From assembly GCA_937969495.1 (NCBI GenBank), contig CALBVY010000045.1, forward strand, positions 1 to 64,000: DNA of 64,000 bases, given 5' to 3'. This document shows positions 39,949 to 50,271 of this stretch, in pieces. Position 1 is the stretch's first letter, and each line of letters opens with the position of its first letter. A program made the position numbers and the translations under genes. The notes beneath the pieces are model-generated. The model did not search any database. It worked only from the letters and a program-made list of their open reading frames with translations, and had not been told where the DNA came from. The stretch comes from an uncultured Verrucomicrobiales bacterium. Lineage in GTDB: Bacteria > Verrucomicrobiota > Verrucomicrobiia > Verrucomicrobiales > Akkermansiaceae.

Positions 39949-41343
39949 TTACTGGGAGATTTTGAGTCGGGTGCCGGGCTTAAGCTGATGATGAGGTGGT
40001 AAAATAACACGCTCGCCTGAGCGAAGGCCTGCGTTGACACGGCGATGGTTATCTTTTTTTTCACTGCTAAGCTGGATGGTGCGCAGCTCGGCTTTTTGAT
40101 GAGAGTTGACTACCCAGACTGTTTGTTCGTCGATGAGAGCTGCTTCTGGAATGTAGAGAGCCAAGCGATCCGAGCCTGATGATGGTGTGGCTGTGGATTT
40201 CCCTGTGGCGAAAAACTTACCTCGCACTAGCATCTCGGGTCTCAGCCGTAGGTCAGGGTTTTGAATAGAGACCTTGGCCTGGAGAGTATTTCTCTGCATG
40301 TCTGCTTCACCTGATATGCGAGTGATAGTCCCTTGGAAGGATATCTCAGGTAGTAAGTCTGAGCTTAGCTCAACGAGCTGTCCTGTTCTCATGTTAGCGG
40401 CTTCAGAGAGAGGGACGTCAATACGTGCTTGTAGATGGTTGGGATCGTAAAGCTCAACAACAACGGCTGATTTGGGATCATCCATTCCTAACATACGTTT
40501 TTTACCCGGAGCTACATGCAGGTGCAAAATAATGCCATCCATGGGAGAAGTGACCTGTGTTCTATCTAGTGCTAGTTGTGCGCGGTCTCGTTTAATCTCA
40601 AGCTCTTTGAGCTGGGCTGTCATAGCGATACGCTCTAGGTCAATTTGCTCGATACGTGCTTGGAGGCGGGGGATTTCAGCTTTGGCTACTGCTGTTAATG
40701 CTGCTTGTCGTTCCTGGTTCAATCGTGAGGCGGTGATCTGCTGCTGTGAGACGGCTCCATTTGAGCTTTTCTGGAAACGTTGGTATCTATCTTGAGCTTC
40801 TGCTAGCGAGGCTTTGAGGGCAGTTACTTTTTTTTGTGCACCTACTAGTTCGGCCGCGATCATGTTGGTGCTTTGGCAATGCGCATCAATGCGTTTCTGG
40901 TGTGTTTGGATATTCTGCTCAGCCTGTTGGAGATCTAGTTTAGCGTCATCATCGATTAAAGTTGCGATGAGATCATCTTTTTTAACCTGTTGACCTTCTA
41001 GCACTTTGACCTCTTTGATGACGCCATCTACGAGTGTAGGAACGTATACTGTATAGGGATCTGGTTCTACCCAACCGGAAGCCTGAAAAAGCATTGAGCC
41101 TTTTGAGGTGGAAGATGTTTTTTCTGAGCTTTGGCCTGCTTCTTGGCGTAAAGTGATGACAGGGGCTACGCTTACCTCGGTGGAAGGTATGAGCCGATCA
41201 CCAAAAAGCAGTGCCATGATAAGGATAAATCCAATAATCAGTCCTGATGGTAGCAGCCAAGCAAGTGATCGCCTAGTCTGTGGCTCAGAAGTATGAGCAC
41301 TGGTGTTAGGCTGAGTGAGTTGTTCGAGAGACATATGAGGCAA
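39949..41343 (-). CDS. HlyD/MFP-type efflux adaptor
   Basis: GVIKEVKVLEGQQVKKDDLIATLIDDDAKLDLQQAEQNI, SPMDGIILHLHVAPGKK; in an ABC exporter operon. Confidence 0.88.
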   Translation of the reverse strand: MPHMSLEQLTQPNTSAHTSEPQTRRSLAWLLPSGLIIGFILIMALLFGDRLIPSTEVSVAPVITLRQEAGQSSEKTSSTSKGSMLFQASGWVEPDPYTVYVPTLVDGVIKEVKVLEGQQVKKDDLIATLIDDDAKLDLQQAEQNIQTHQKRIDAHCQSTNMIAAELVGAQKKVTALKASLAEAQDRYQRFQKSSNGAVSQQQITASRLNQERQAALTAVAKAEIPRLQARIEQIDLERIAMTAQLKELEIKRDRAQLALDRTQVTSPMDGIILHLHVAPGKKRMLGMDDPKSAVVVELYDPNHLQARIDVPLSEAANMRTGQLVELSSDLLPEISFQGTITRISGEADMQRNTLQAKVSIQNPDLRLRPEMLVRGKFFATGKSTATPSSGSDRLALYIPEAALIDEQTVWVVNSHQKAELRTIQLSSEKKDNHRRVNAGLRSGERVILPPHHQLKPGTRLKISQ

Positions 41344-41476
41344 GTTAAAGCGAGATGAGAGAGGTATACAGCAAGGTAGAAGAGGGTGGCAGCTAGGAGG
41401 GTAACGCTAAGGTCACCAGAACTTGGTGAGAGCGAGAAACTGGTAGATCAGACAAGGTGATCTACTTCAAAAAAAA

Positions 41477-41926
41477 CTAAAGTCTCAGAGCGGAGTGCCT
41501 GATGTAAATAGGCGCCCTATTCCGAAGTGGATGATCTTCTTCTGAAGGGGGGCTCCCTCGGATAGCGATCGCTGTGCCTGCTAGTTCTCGCCAAGTCAGA
41601 AACTGGTTGGTGGCGAAGAATGGTGCAGGAGAACCATGCTCAGAGGATATTTTGTAAGAGTTATCCCAAACAAAGTCATCGGTATCAATGCTGAGAGACT
41701 GCATGCAGTCATCACAGGGTGTGGGGATGTTATCTTCTGAGGTATCTGAGGTTGAGCAGCAGCCTTGGCAGGTTGATTGCTCAGGTGTGGGGACGGCAGA
41801 CTGACAGAGGCAGTTACCGGCAAAGTAAGTGTCTAAACAGAGACAATAGCCGAGCACGGGGTGCTTGAGGGTGATGACCATAGCCATCACCAACATGAAT
41901 ATTACGGCTGATATCTTACGTAACAT
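41477..41926 (-). CDS. Cys-rich hypothetical secreted protein
   Basis: N-terminal hydrophobic segment; YCLCLDTYFAGNCLCQ ... CQGCC ... CDDC. Confidence 0.6.
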   Translation of the reverse strand: MLRKISAVIFMLVMAMVITLKHPVLGYCLCLDTYFAGNCLCQSAVPTPEQSTCQGCCSTSDTSEDNIPTPCDDCMQSLSIDTDDFVWDNSYKISSEHGSPAPFFATNQFLTWRELAGTAIAIRGSPPSEEDHPLRNRAPIYIRHSALRL

Positions 41927-41981
41927 AAGTGATTTACCATATTAGAGGTAGAGCTGATGATGTCAAACAGTAAGCTCTCCA

Positions 41982-43253
41982 CTAGGCTGCATCTGCACGT
42001 TTTTTTCGTAGAATGGGGGGCTTTTTACCCTCGACGACGGCACGGTTGATGGTGACGGATTCGATATCATCGCGGCCGGGGACTTCATACATCACATTGA
42101 GCATGATTTTTTCAAAAATGGAACGTAGCGCACGTGCTCCGGTGCCTCGTTTGATGGCTTCTTCTGCAAGTGCCTGAAGGCCATCTTTAGTGACCTTTAG
42201 CTTGACGCCGCTCATGGCAAGGAGCTTGGAATACTGCTTAATGAGTGCGTTCTGAGGCTGCGTGAGAACCTTGATGAGTTCATCACAGCTTAGCTCACGG
42301 AGAGAGGAAATGATAGGGAGGCGTCCAATAAACTCTGGAATGAGACCGAAGTGGAGGAGGTCTTCTGGTTCTGCCTTTTCTAATAAGTCAGCAGATTCGA
42401 GTGCTTTCTCTGAGTTCTCGTCACCTTCGTGGAATCCGAGCACATGTTTGCCGAGACGGCGGCTGATGATGTCATTTACACCCACAAAGGCACCACCACA
42501 GATAAAGAGGATACGTTCAGTATTGACTTGAATATATTCTTGCTGCGGGTGTTTACGTCCGCCTTGTGGTGGCACGTTACAGACACTGCCTTCGAGAATT
42601 TTTAGTAGTGCTTGCTGAACACCCTCACCAGAAACATCGCGGGTGATTGAGACATTCTGAGTGGTACGCCCGATTTTATCAATTTCATCGACGTAGATGA
42701 TACCTCGTTCAGCACGTTCAACGTCAAAATCGGCCGCCTGAAGTAGTCTGAGGATGATGTTTTCCACATCGTCACCTACATAACCAGCCTCGGTAAGCGT
42801 AGTGGCATCTACGATGCAGAAAGGAACATCAAGGACTTTGGCTAGGGTGCGTGCAAGCAACGTTTTTCCAGAACCGGTGGGTCCGAGTAATAGGACGTTT
42901 GATTTTTCTATATCCACATTACTATGCTCGGCAGAGGATGGAACTTGGTCCTGACGTAGGCGCATGTAGTGATTATACACGGCTACTGCGAGGACCTTTT
43001 TGGCGCGCTCTTGCCCGATGACAAAGTCGTTTAGCTTAGCATTGATCTGTTCGGGAGTAAGTACGGCATCTTTAGCTGTCTTGGCGTCTGCTGCGGAGTT
43101 GCTTTTCTGGCGGAGTTCTTTTTCTATGATCGAGGAGCAGACGTCGATGCACTCGTTACAAATATAGACAGATGGCCCAGCAATGAGTTTTTTTACCTCT
43201 GAGTGGCTTTTGCCGCAGAAGGAGCACATGGTGAGATTTGATGTTCGTGCCAT
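41982..43253 (-). CDS. clpX: ATP-dependent Clp protease ATP-binding subunit ClpX
   Basis: Zn finger [55 protein letters not shown]. Confidence 0.98.
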   Translation of the reverse strand: MARTSNLTMCSFCGKSHSEVKKLIAGPSVYICNECIDVCSSIIEKELRQKSNSAADAKTAKDAVLTPEQINAKLNDFVIGQERAKKVLAVAVYNHYMRLRQDQVPSSAEHSNVDIEKSNVLLLGPTGSGKTLLARTLAKVLDVPFCIVDATTLTEAGYVGDDVENIILRLLQAADFDVERAERGIIYVDEIDKIGRTTQNVSITRDVSGEGVQQALLKILEGSVCNVPPQGGRKHPQQEYIQVNTERILFICGGAFVGVNDIISRRLGKHVLGFHEGDENSEKALESADLLEKAEPEDLLHFGLIPEFIGRLPIISSLRELSCDELIKVLTQPQNALIKQYSKLLAMSGVKLKVTKDGLQALAEEAIKRGTGARALRSIFEKIMLNVMYEVPGRDDIESVTINRAVVEGKKPPILRKKRADAA

Positions 43254-43290
43254 AATGTGATAGGAGAATTATAATTGTGGATGATAGATA

Positions 43291-43326
43291 GAAAAAGACA
43301 TCGGAGGAGAATGACCATCCGATGTC
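43291..43326 (-). terminator. Hairpin with T-run between clpP and clpX (terminator/attenuator)
   Basis: Minus strand GACATCGGA-TGGTCATTCTCC-TCCGATGTC followed by TTTTTC. Confidence 0.7.
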
Positions 43327-43355
43327 TTGAGAATACCTTAAATTAGAAATTTGTG

Positions 43356-44012
43356 CTATTTTTTTCCGTCATTCTCACCGGGAGCACCGTCAGGCAGTTC
43401 CTTGCGGCTTTCGAGAACTTTATCGACAAGTCCGTAGGCGGCGGATTCTTCAGCGGACATGTAGTTGTCACGGTCAGCATCTTTTTCCACCTGCTTTTCT
43501 GATTTTCCAGTGTGTTTGGAAAGGATGGTGTTAAGACGCTTCTTGAGATTAAACATGAAGCCGATGGTGCGTTCTACATCAGCTGCGGTGCCCTGAGCGC
43601 CACCGGATACCTGATGAATCATCACGTGTGAGTTGGGTAAGCAGAAGCGTTTGCCCTCGGTACCAGCGGTGAGGAGGACGGCACCCATGGATGCGGCGAT
43701 GCCAATGCAGTAAGTGTTTACATCACAAGTTAGAAACTGCATAGTGTCATAGATCGCAAGACCCGCAGTTACGGAGCCACCAGGGGAGTTGATATAAATG
43801 TGAATGTCCTTCTTAGGATCTTGCATCTGGAGGAAGAGCATCTGTGCGATGACGGAGTTTGCCATCCCATCATCGATACCTGTGCCAATGAAAATAATCC
43901 GATCTTTCAGTAGGCGGGAGTAGATATCAAAGGCGCGCTCGCCACGGCCGTCAGATTCAATGACGGTGGGGATGTAGTAGTTATTTTGAGGGGTGCTAGA
44001 TTCGTTAAACAT
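43356..44012 (-). CDS. clpP: ATP-dependent Clp protease proteolytic subunit
   Basis: [56 protein letters not shown]. Confidence 0.98.
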   Translation of the reverse strand: MFNESSTPQNNYYIPTVIESDGRGERAFDIYSRLLKDRIIFIGTGIDDGMANSVIAQMLFLQMQDPKKDIHIYINSPGGSVTAGLAIYDTMQFLTCDVNTYCIGIAASMGAVLLTAGTEGKRFCLPNSHVMIHQVSGGAQGTAADVERTIGFMFNLKKRLNTILSKHTGKSEKQVEKDADRDNYMSAEESAAYGLVDKVLESRKELPDGAPGENDGKK

Positions 44013-44053
44013 AACAAAAATTAATTAATTAAAAATGAAAGAGGCAAGGTGGA

Positions 44054-45388
44054 TTATTCAGCTTCTGCGGTGACTTCCTCCACCTTCGCGTTGTCTACGA
44101 GGAAGTCAATCGACTTACCAATGAGAATGGAGTTTCTCAGGCTGGAAACACGACCTGATTTCTGGAGTTCACGCATTAGGGCCTTGGGCGCCTTTTTCTG
44201 CTGCTGAGCGATAGCTGCTACACGTTGGGCGACTTCGTTATCTGTAACGGCGATCTTTTCTGCGTGAGCGATCTCTTGGAGGATAAAGTTTGTCTTTAGA
44301 TTGTTCCGTGCCTGCACCTGCGCAGAGGCAATGATTTCTGCCTGTTGATTGGCGATTTCCTCATCACTCATACCTGCCTGTGCACCACGAGCGACCATGT
44401 CATCCGCGCTACCTTGAGCTTCTTGATTGACAAGTTCTTCAGGAAGATCGAAATCAACACGGCTGAGGAGGGTCTCTACGACCTGATTAACCTTGTCCTC
44501 CTCGATTTGTTTTTTCTTCTGCATGGTGATCTGCTCTTTGATGAGCTCTTTGAGATCATCCACCGTCTTATCTTTACCAAATTGAAGAGTTTCTTCTACA
44601 AATTGATCATCCAGCTCAGGTAGGAGCTGATCTTTTATACCCTTTACCGTGACCGCAAAGAGGATATCTTTACCGTGAAGTTCGGTGAGAGGGAAGTCCT
44701 CTCCCACGGTACTAGTGACCTCGCGAGTTTCATCCTTAGCAGCGCCTTCAAGCTGTTTGGCAAAGCCGGGTAAAAATGCGTCGTCTTTAATCTGCACCCA
44801 ATAATCTTCTTTGCCCGCGAGAATACCGACAGGTTTTCCAACAGCTTCCTCGAGAGGCTTGCCGTCAAGCGTGGAGGTGAAATCAATAATAGCAATATCA
44901 CCGGACTTCAGAGCACGATCTTCCACATCTGTGTAGTCCGCGTAGCGCTCTAAGAGCCCGTTGATCTCTTGCTCTAACTCCTCATCCGTGGCGTCTGCAG
45001 AGGCGGCTTTGATTTCAATTTCTTTGTAATCAGGGAGTTCGAACGTGGGAGCGAGAATCAGAGGCATGGTGAAATTAAATGCACCATCATTCGTGAATTC
45101 TGCACTCTCTGGGTTTTTGAAATTAAGCACTTTAAGATCTTCATTCTGCTCCATTGCTTCACCACAAGCAGAGCTAATGAGGCGTGATTCGAGCTCAGCT
45201 TTGATGTCATTAGCAAAACGTTTTTCGATGACGGAGATGGGTGTTTTACCTGGACGGAAGCCTGGGATCTTGGCCTGAGAGCCAAATGCTTTAACGATGT
45301 TCTTACGTTCGTTCTGAACCTTCTCGGCTGGGATTTCCGCACGGAGAGTGGCGGTGCATTCGGGCTGTTTATCGACAGTGATATTCAT
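44054..45388 (-). CDS. tig: Trigger factor
   Basis: KIPGFRPGKTPISVIEKRF; FKBP-like domain (GDIAIIDFTSTLDGKP); tig-clpP-clpX order. Confidence 0.96.
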   Translation of the reverse strand: MNITVDKQPECTATLRAEIPAEKVQNERKNIVKAFGSQAKIPGFRPGKTPISVIEKRFANDIKAELESRLISSACGEAMEQNEDLKVLNFKNPESAEFTNDGAFNFTMPLILAPTFELPDYKEIEIKAASADATDEELEQEINGLLERYADYTDVEDRALKSGDIAIIDFTSTLDGKPLEEAVGKPVGILAGKEDYWVQIKDDAFLPGFAKQLEGAAKDETREVTSTVGEDFPLTELHGKDILFAVTVKGIKDQLLPELDDQFVEETLQFGKDKTVDDLKELIKEQITMQKKKQIEEDKVNQVVETLLSRVDFDLPEELVNQEAQGSADDMVARGAQAGMSDEEIANQQAEIIASAQVQARNNLKTNFILQEIAHAEKIAVTDNEVAQRVAAIAQQQKKAPKALMRELQKSGRVSSLRNSILIGKSIDFLVDNAKVEEVTAEAE

Positions 45389-45560
45389 GGTGGATTTGAA
45401 TGGTTGAAAAAATAGGAACGAGGGCGGAAGTAGCTCCTCGGAAGGCGGAAACTAGAGCTGCCACCGCGATGAGTCAAGAACCATGACTACGATGTAATAG
45501 GATGCCACTGTCATAAAACTCCATGTTGGCAAAAATGAGATCATACCGCATAATAAAACC

Positions 45561-47003
45561 ATGAAAATCCTCATCACTGGCGCAAACGGCTACATTGGCA
45601 TGCGCCTACTCTCCTCACTGGCTGCTACTGGTCATGAGGTGGTAGCTGTGGTGAGGAATGCTGATCGGATCCCAAAAGCTATCCGCGAGCTTTATGGCGT
45701 CAAACTTTCCATTGTGGAAATCGACTTCATGGAAGACCTCAGCGAGAAGGAACGATGCCCTCGTGATATTGATGCGGCTTATTACCTCATTCACTCAATG
45801 GGAGGTGCAGATTTTGAAAAACGAGAGGTCTGCTGTGCTGAGAGCTTTTTGACATGGGTGAAGCCCACCAGCTGCCGCCAGATCATCTATCTTTCAGGCC
45901 TAATTCCAGAGGGGGAAAAGCTTTCAAGCCATCTCGCATCACGACAAAGGGTATACGAGATTCTCTCCTCAGGAGCGATTCCTCTAACGACATTAAGGGC
46001 TTCTATCATCGTAGGTAGCGGCTCCGCCTCTTTTGAGATTATTCGTGACCTCATTGAGAAGCTACCTGTGATGATCACTCCGAAGCGAGCTCTGACTGAC
46101 TGCCAGCCCATTGCCATTCGGAATGTGTTAGAATATCTCACTGGGGTACTGCTGCGTGATGATTGCATGGGGCGTAACTTCGATATCGGAGGGCCGAGGG
46201 TGATGTCCTATCTCGATATGCTACGAGATTTTGCAAAAGTCAGAGGGCTCAGGCGCTGGGTATTCTGGCTGCCATTTTTTACCCCACGTCTTTCGTCTTA
46301 CTGGCTTAGTTTGGTAACGGTTACTAACTACCGACTGGCACGTACACTGGTGGGGAGTTTGCATATGAAAACAGTCTGCCGTGAGTGTGAAATCCAGAAG
46401 GTCATCCCCACGGAGTTAATCACCTATGAGGAAGCGATCGATAGGGCGTTTTCAAAAATCGCGCAAAATCGCGTGCCCTCCACCTGGTATGGTGCGCTAT
46501 CAACGGGGCGCCTAAGCCTAAGGGAAATCCGCAACATTCAAGTGCCTGAATACGGAACTCTCGATGATCGTCAAACGGCGCCGCTTGAAGCAAGTCATGA
46601 AGAAATCTCCAATGCTCTCTGGTCCCTGGGCGGTAAGTGTGGCTGGCCTAATATGCTGTGGGCGTGGAAACTTCGAGGATTGTTAGACACCATGGTCGGA
46701 GGCATAGGCATGCGCCGGGGCAGACGTAGCGTGGATGAGCTAAAGCCTGGAGATGCACTAGATTTCTGGCGCGTCATTGTGGCTGATAAGAATGCAGGCA
46801 GGCTTATGCTTTATGCTGAGATGAAATTACCAGGTGAGGCTTGGTTAGAATTTGCGATCAAAGATGGAGAGCTACATCAGACAGCTACATTCCGCCCTCT
46901 GGGGGTTCTGGGGAGAATCTATTGGTATGCCACCTATCCTTTTCACCTGATTCTTTTTCCCGGTATGGTAAAGGTTCTCGCTAGTGGGTGGAAAGCGCGC
47001 TGA
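45561..47003 (+). CDS. SDR-family NAD(P)-binding protein with DUF2867-like C-terminus
   Basis: KILITGANGYIGMRLLSSLAATGHEVVAVVR; YYLIHSMGGADFEKRE; C-terminal DALDFWRVIVADKNAGRLMLYAEMKLPGEAWLEF. Confidence 0.88.
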   Translation: MKILITGANGYIGMRLLSSLAATGHEVVAVVRNADRIPKAIRELYGVKLSIVEIDFMEDLSEKERCPRDIDAAYYLIHSMGGADFEKREVCCAESFLTWVKPTSCRQIIYLSGLIPEGEKLSSHLASRQRVYEILSSGAIPLTTLRASIIVGSGSASFEIIRDLIEKLPVMITPKRALTDCQPIAIRNVLEYLTGVLLRDDCMGRNFDIGGPRVMSYLDMLRDFAKVRGLRRWVFWLPFFTPRLSSYWLSLVTVTNYRLARTLVGSLHMKTVCRECEIQKVIPTELITYEEAIDRAFSKIAQNRVPSTWYGALSTGRLSLREIRNIQVPEYGTLDDRQTAPLEASHEEISNALWSLGGKCGWPNMLWAWKLRGLLDTMVGGIGMRRGRRSVDELKPGDALDFWRVIVADKNAGRLMLYAEMKLPGEAWLEFAIKDGELHQTATFRPLGVLGRIYWYATYPFHLILFPGMVKVLASGWKAR

Positions 47004-47010
47004 CTTCATT

Positions 47011-47418
47011 TCAGCGTTTCATCTCACTTTTTCGCATCGGCATAGTATCGATGAGCTTGAACCACGTCTTCAAATTGAGCGCGCCGGTTTGCCTGTCTTT
47101 GACACCACCATCTTTGCCAATGAGGATATGAGAGCCTTTGGTTAGTTTGTATTTTTTGATCAACGCTTCACGCTGGGATTTACTGAAGTCTTGCATAGCT
47201 GCATCGAGTCTCAGAATGATCAAATCACGGTCACGAACTTCTGCGTGGAGCTTACGCTGCATGTTAAGCTGCTCTGCCCACACCTTGGAGCTACTGGGGT
47301 AGGTGAGGATGATTCTTTTTTTCCACTGATATTGATGGAGATGATCCTTTTCTTTTTCTGCAAAAACAGGAGTCATTAATACGAATAAAAAACCAGTAAG
47401 TAGAGGTGAAATACGCAT
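47011..47418 (-). CDS. DUF4174-like secreted protein
   Basis: HQYQWKKRIILTYPSS ... RDLIILRLD ... HILIGKDGGVKDRQTGALNLKTWFKLIDTMPMRKSEM. Confidence 0.75.
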   Translation of the reverse strand: MRISPLLTGFLFVLMTPVFAEKEKDHLHQYQWKKRIILTYPSSSKVWAEQLNMQRKLHAEVRDRDLIILRLDAAMQDFSKSQREALIKKYKLTKGSHILIGKDGGVKDRQTGALNLKTWFKLIDTMPMRKSEMKR

Positions 47419-47510
47419 AGTTTATATTCTCACAGCCTTTTAAAAAATCAATGGCACACATAGAGCAATAATGATTGCGGAATCCCTGATATAGGTGAAT
47501 ATCGACTCCG

Positions 47511-48137
47511 ATGAGTCGGATCGTGGAACCAGAAATACTGGACGGGCTATCGCCTGAAGACCCTGCTGCTATTCGTAGTAGGCGTGATCTTCGGCTCATC
47601 AATAAGCTTATGGGAGGGCAGGAGTGGATTCTTAAACAGCTTGCTGAAATGACAGATGTGACGCGAGTTGTGGAGCTGGGTGCAGGCGATGGTGCATTGA
47701 GTATCCGAATCAAGGATCAATTACCTGAATGTGATGTGGTGGCACTTGATCTTGTGCCACGCCCTGATTCTGTGAGAAAAGACATCCAATGGGTGTCAAG
47801 CAGTGTGCTTGATTACCATGGTTATGATGCCCAGAGTATTATCGTAGCGAATCTCTTTATTCATCATTTACAGGAGGAGGAGCTCCGTTTGTTAGGTGAG
47901 ATCTTAAAGGATGTTAAGTGCGTTCTTTTTGCTGAGCCCTACCGAGGTGACGTAGCGTTGTGGATGAGTAAAGCCATGATTCCTTTTGTAAACCACGTTA
48001 CTCAGCACGATATGGTGGTGAGTATTAGAGCTGGATTTTGTCAGGGAGAAATTGATGGATTGCTAGGAACTAACCATAGGTGGGATGAGCAAAGAAGTCT
48101 TTTTGGCGGTATTAGAATGAAAGGGCTAAAGGAGTGA
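47511..48137 (+). CDS. SAM-dependent methyltransferase
   Basis: VVELGAGDGALSIRIKDQLPECDVVALDL; first gene of the type III PKS cluster. Confidence 0.85.
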   Translation: MSRIVEPEILDGLSPEDPAAIRSRRDLRLINKLMGGQEWILKQLAEMTDVTRVVELGAGDGALSIRIKDQLPECDVVALDLVPRPDSVRKDIQWVSSSVLDYHGYDAQSIIVANLFIHHLQEEELRLLGEILKDVKCVLFAEPYRGDVALWMSKAMIPFVNHVTQHDMVVSIRAGFCQGEIDGLLGTNHRWDEQRSLFGGIRMKGLKE

Positions 48138-49147
48138 ATGCTATCCAGATTAACGGTGGAGGGCTCGCAGGTTTGGCTTTGGGGGTGTTTCTTCGTAAAC
48201 ATGGTGTGGAGACGAAACTCATCGAGGCGGGTCACTACCCTAAGCATAAAGTTTGTGGAGAGTTTATCTGTGGAGTAAGTTTAGATATTTTATCAGATCT
48301 GGGTATTGCTGAAGTGATTGCGCAATCTGCCGTCCACCGTAAAATGGCATGGTGGATGGAGGAGTCTAAGGTGCTTGAGGATAATTTACCCACTGCCGCG
48401 TGGGGACTATCACGGTATAAAATCGATAATGACCTCGCGCGCCTTTTTGTTGATTTGGGAGGGCAGCTCAGCACTGGTGAAAGATTTCATAAACAAGACG
48501 CTCCAGGGTATGTATGGGGGACGGGGAAGAGAAAGAAACGAGGCCGATGGATCGGTTTGAAAATTCATGCTCTAGATACTGAGATCGAAGGTTTGGAAAT
48601 GCATGTGGGGAAGAGGGGGTATATTGGACTCTGTGGGATTGAAGATGGTAAAACAAATTGCTGTGGTCTGTTTCGTGTTGATAAATCGGTAAAAGGTAGT
48701 GGGGGTGAGTTGATTTATAACTACCTCAAAGCAAATGGTTTATTGGGATTATCGGCAGCCTTTAAAAAGTGGCAGAAAGATGAGGCCTCCTTCTCAGCCA
48801 CGGCAGGGTTTTCCTTTGGTAGCCAAGAGCAAGTGGGAGAATTTTGTGTTGGAGATGCCTCCTATCTTATTCCTCCATTTACTGGCAATGGCATGAGTAT
48901 GGCGCTAGAGTCCTCATGGTTAGCTGGTCCCCATCTGATCAAGTATGCTAAACAAGAAATCGCATGGGAGCAGGCTGTCCGTGGTTATCGTCAAGACTGT
49001 GCTGATTTTTTCCAGAAACGTATGAAGCTCTCAGGAGCGATGCAGCCGTTGTTATTTCATCGCCTAGGTAGAACTCTCCTCAAAACAACCGCCAAGACGG
49101 GTATCCTCCCTTTTGAATTTTTATTCCATCAGTTAAGAACACCATGA
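48134..49147 (+). CDS. FAD-dependent oxidoreductase (geranylgeranyl reductase-like)
   Basis: INGGGLAGLALGVFLRKHGVETKLIEAGHYPKHKVCGEFI; GDASYLIPPFTGNGMSMALES; ATGA overlaps on both sides. Confidence 0.88.
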   Translation: MNAIQINGGGLAGLALGVFLRKHGVETKLIEAGHYPKHKVCGEFICGVSLDILSDLGIAEVIAQSAVHRKMAWWMEESKVLEDNLPTAAWGLSRYKIDNDLARLFVDLGGQLSTGERFHKQDAPGYVWGTGKRKKRGRWIGLKIHALDTEIEGLEMHVGKRGYIGLCGIEDGKTNCCGLFRVDKSVKGSGGELIYNYLKANGLLGLSAAFKKWQKDEASFSATAGFSFGSQEQVGEFCVGDASYLIPPFTGNGMSMALESSWLAGPHLIKYAKQEIAWEQAVRGYRQDCADFFQKRMKLSGAMQPLLFHRLGRTLLKTTAKTGILPFEFLFHQLRTP

Positions 49148-50166
49148 ACTTACTATCCCTAGCCTCTGCATTTCCTCCTCATTCATTTACTCAAAGCGAG
49201 TGCCTTACCGCGATGCGTGAGGCTGATTTCTGGGATATTCTAAATGATAGATCAAGAGTGCTACTTACTAAAGTATTAGAAGGGGATGGCGGTATCGCTA
49301 AAAGACACTTCATGTTAGATGAGCTGTCTGATGCTTGGACGCGTGATGCTCAAGCACTGAATGAAGCCTATGAAAAAGCGGCACCAAAAATGGCGGCAGA
49401 TGCGGTGATGAAGGCTTTGGCTGGATCTGGGTATGCTATCGAAGATGTGGATGCCTTATTTGTGTGCTCCTGCACCGGCTATCTCTGCCCCGGAGTGAGT
49501 GGTCATGTGGCCGAGCAGTTAGGTATGCGTGAGAATGTTTTTCTACAAGATATGACTGGGCTGGGATGTGGTGCTGCGGTGCCTCTCATGCGTGCTGCAA
49601 GTGCTGTGGTGGCTGCGGATCCAGAAGCCGTGGTGATCACTGTAGCGGTGGAAGCCTGCTCTGCGGCTTTTTATGTGGAGGATGATTTTGGGGTGTTGAT
49701 AAGTACCTGCTTGTTTGGTGATGGTGCTGCTGCGGCACTTTGGTCTGGACAAGGAGGAGAGTGGCGAGTGGGTGACTTTGAGTCGCTTCATGTGCCAGAA
49801 CACCGAGAAAAAATCCGTTTTACCAATGCCAAAGGAAAATTGAGAAATCAGCTGCATAAAAGTATCCCTATCCATGCTGGTGATGCTGTTAGTAAACTTT
49901 ATGCTAAACGTCGGAGTGAACCGCAAGCTTGGGTGACACATGGAGGTGGGCGAGATGTGATAGATCAACTCGAGAAGGTGCTACCCAGTGGTGATCTTCA
50001 CTATGCCCGAAGTGTCATGCGTGATTATGGTAATCTCAGTAGTCCTTCTGTGCTTGTGGCTCTAGAGAAATTTCTAGAAGAAAGCGATGGATCTGAAGAT
50101 CGTATTTGGCTATGCGCCTTTGGAGCAGGTTTTTCTGCACATAGCTGTGAGATGGTGAGGTTGTAG
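49144..50166 (+). CDS. Type III polyketide synthase (chalcone synthase-like)
   Basis: KAS/CHS fold with candidate Cys-His-Asn triad: VEACSAAFY, WVTHGGGRDVIDQLE, RDYGNLSSPSVL. Confidence 0.9.
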   Translation: MNLLSLASAFPPHSFTQSECLTAMREADFWDILNDRSRVLLTKVLEGDGGIAKRHFMLDELSDAWTRDAQALNEAYEKAAPKMAADAVMKALAGSGYAIEDVDALFVCSCTGYLCPGVSGHVAEQLGMRENVFLQDMTGLGCGAAVPLMRAASAVVAADPEAVVITVAVEACSAAFYVEDDFGVLISTCLFGDGAAAALWSGQGGEWRVGDFESLHVPEHREKIRFTNAKGKLRNQLHKSIPIHAGDAVSKLYAKRRSEPQAWVTHGGGRDVIDQLEKVLPSGDLHYARSVMRDYGNLSSPSVLVALEKFLEESDGSEDRIWLCAFGAGFSAHSCEMVRL

Positions 50167-50271
50167 TTATCTAGCAGATTTCTGACAATGTTTTCGACAC
50201 TCTGTTGATTAGATTATTTGTTTATTAGGCTCAGAATATGCATTTTTAGAAGTCTAAATACATCATCTGGA

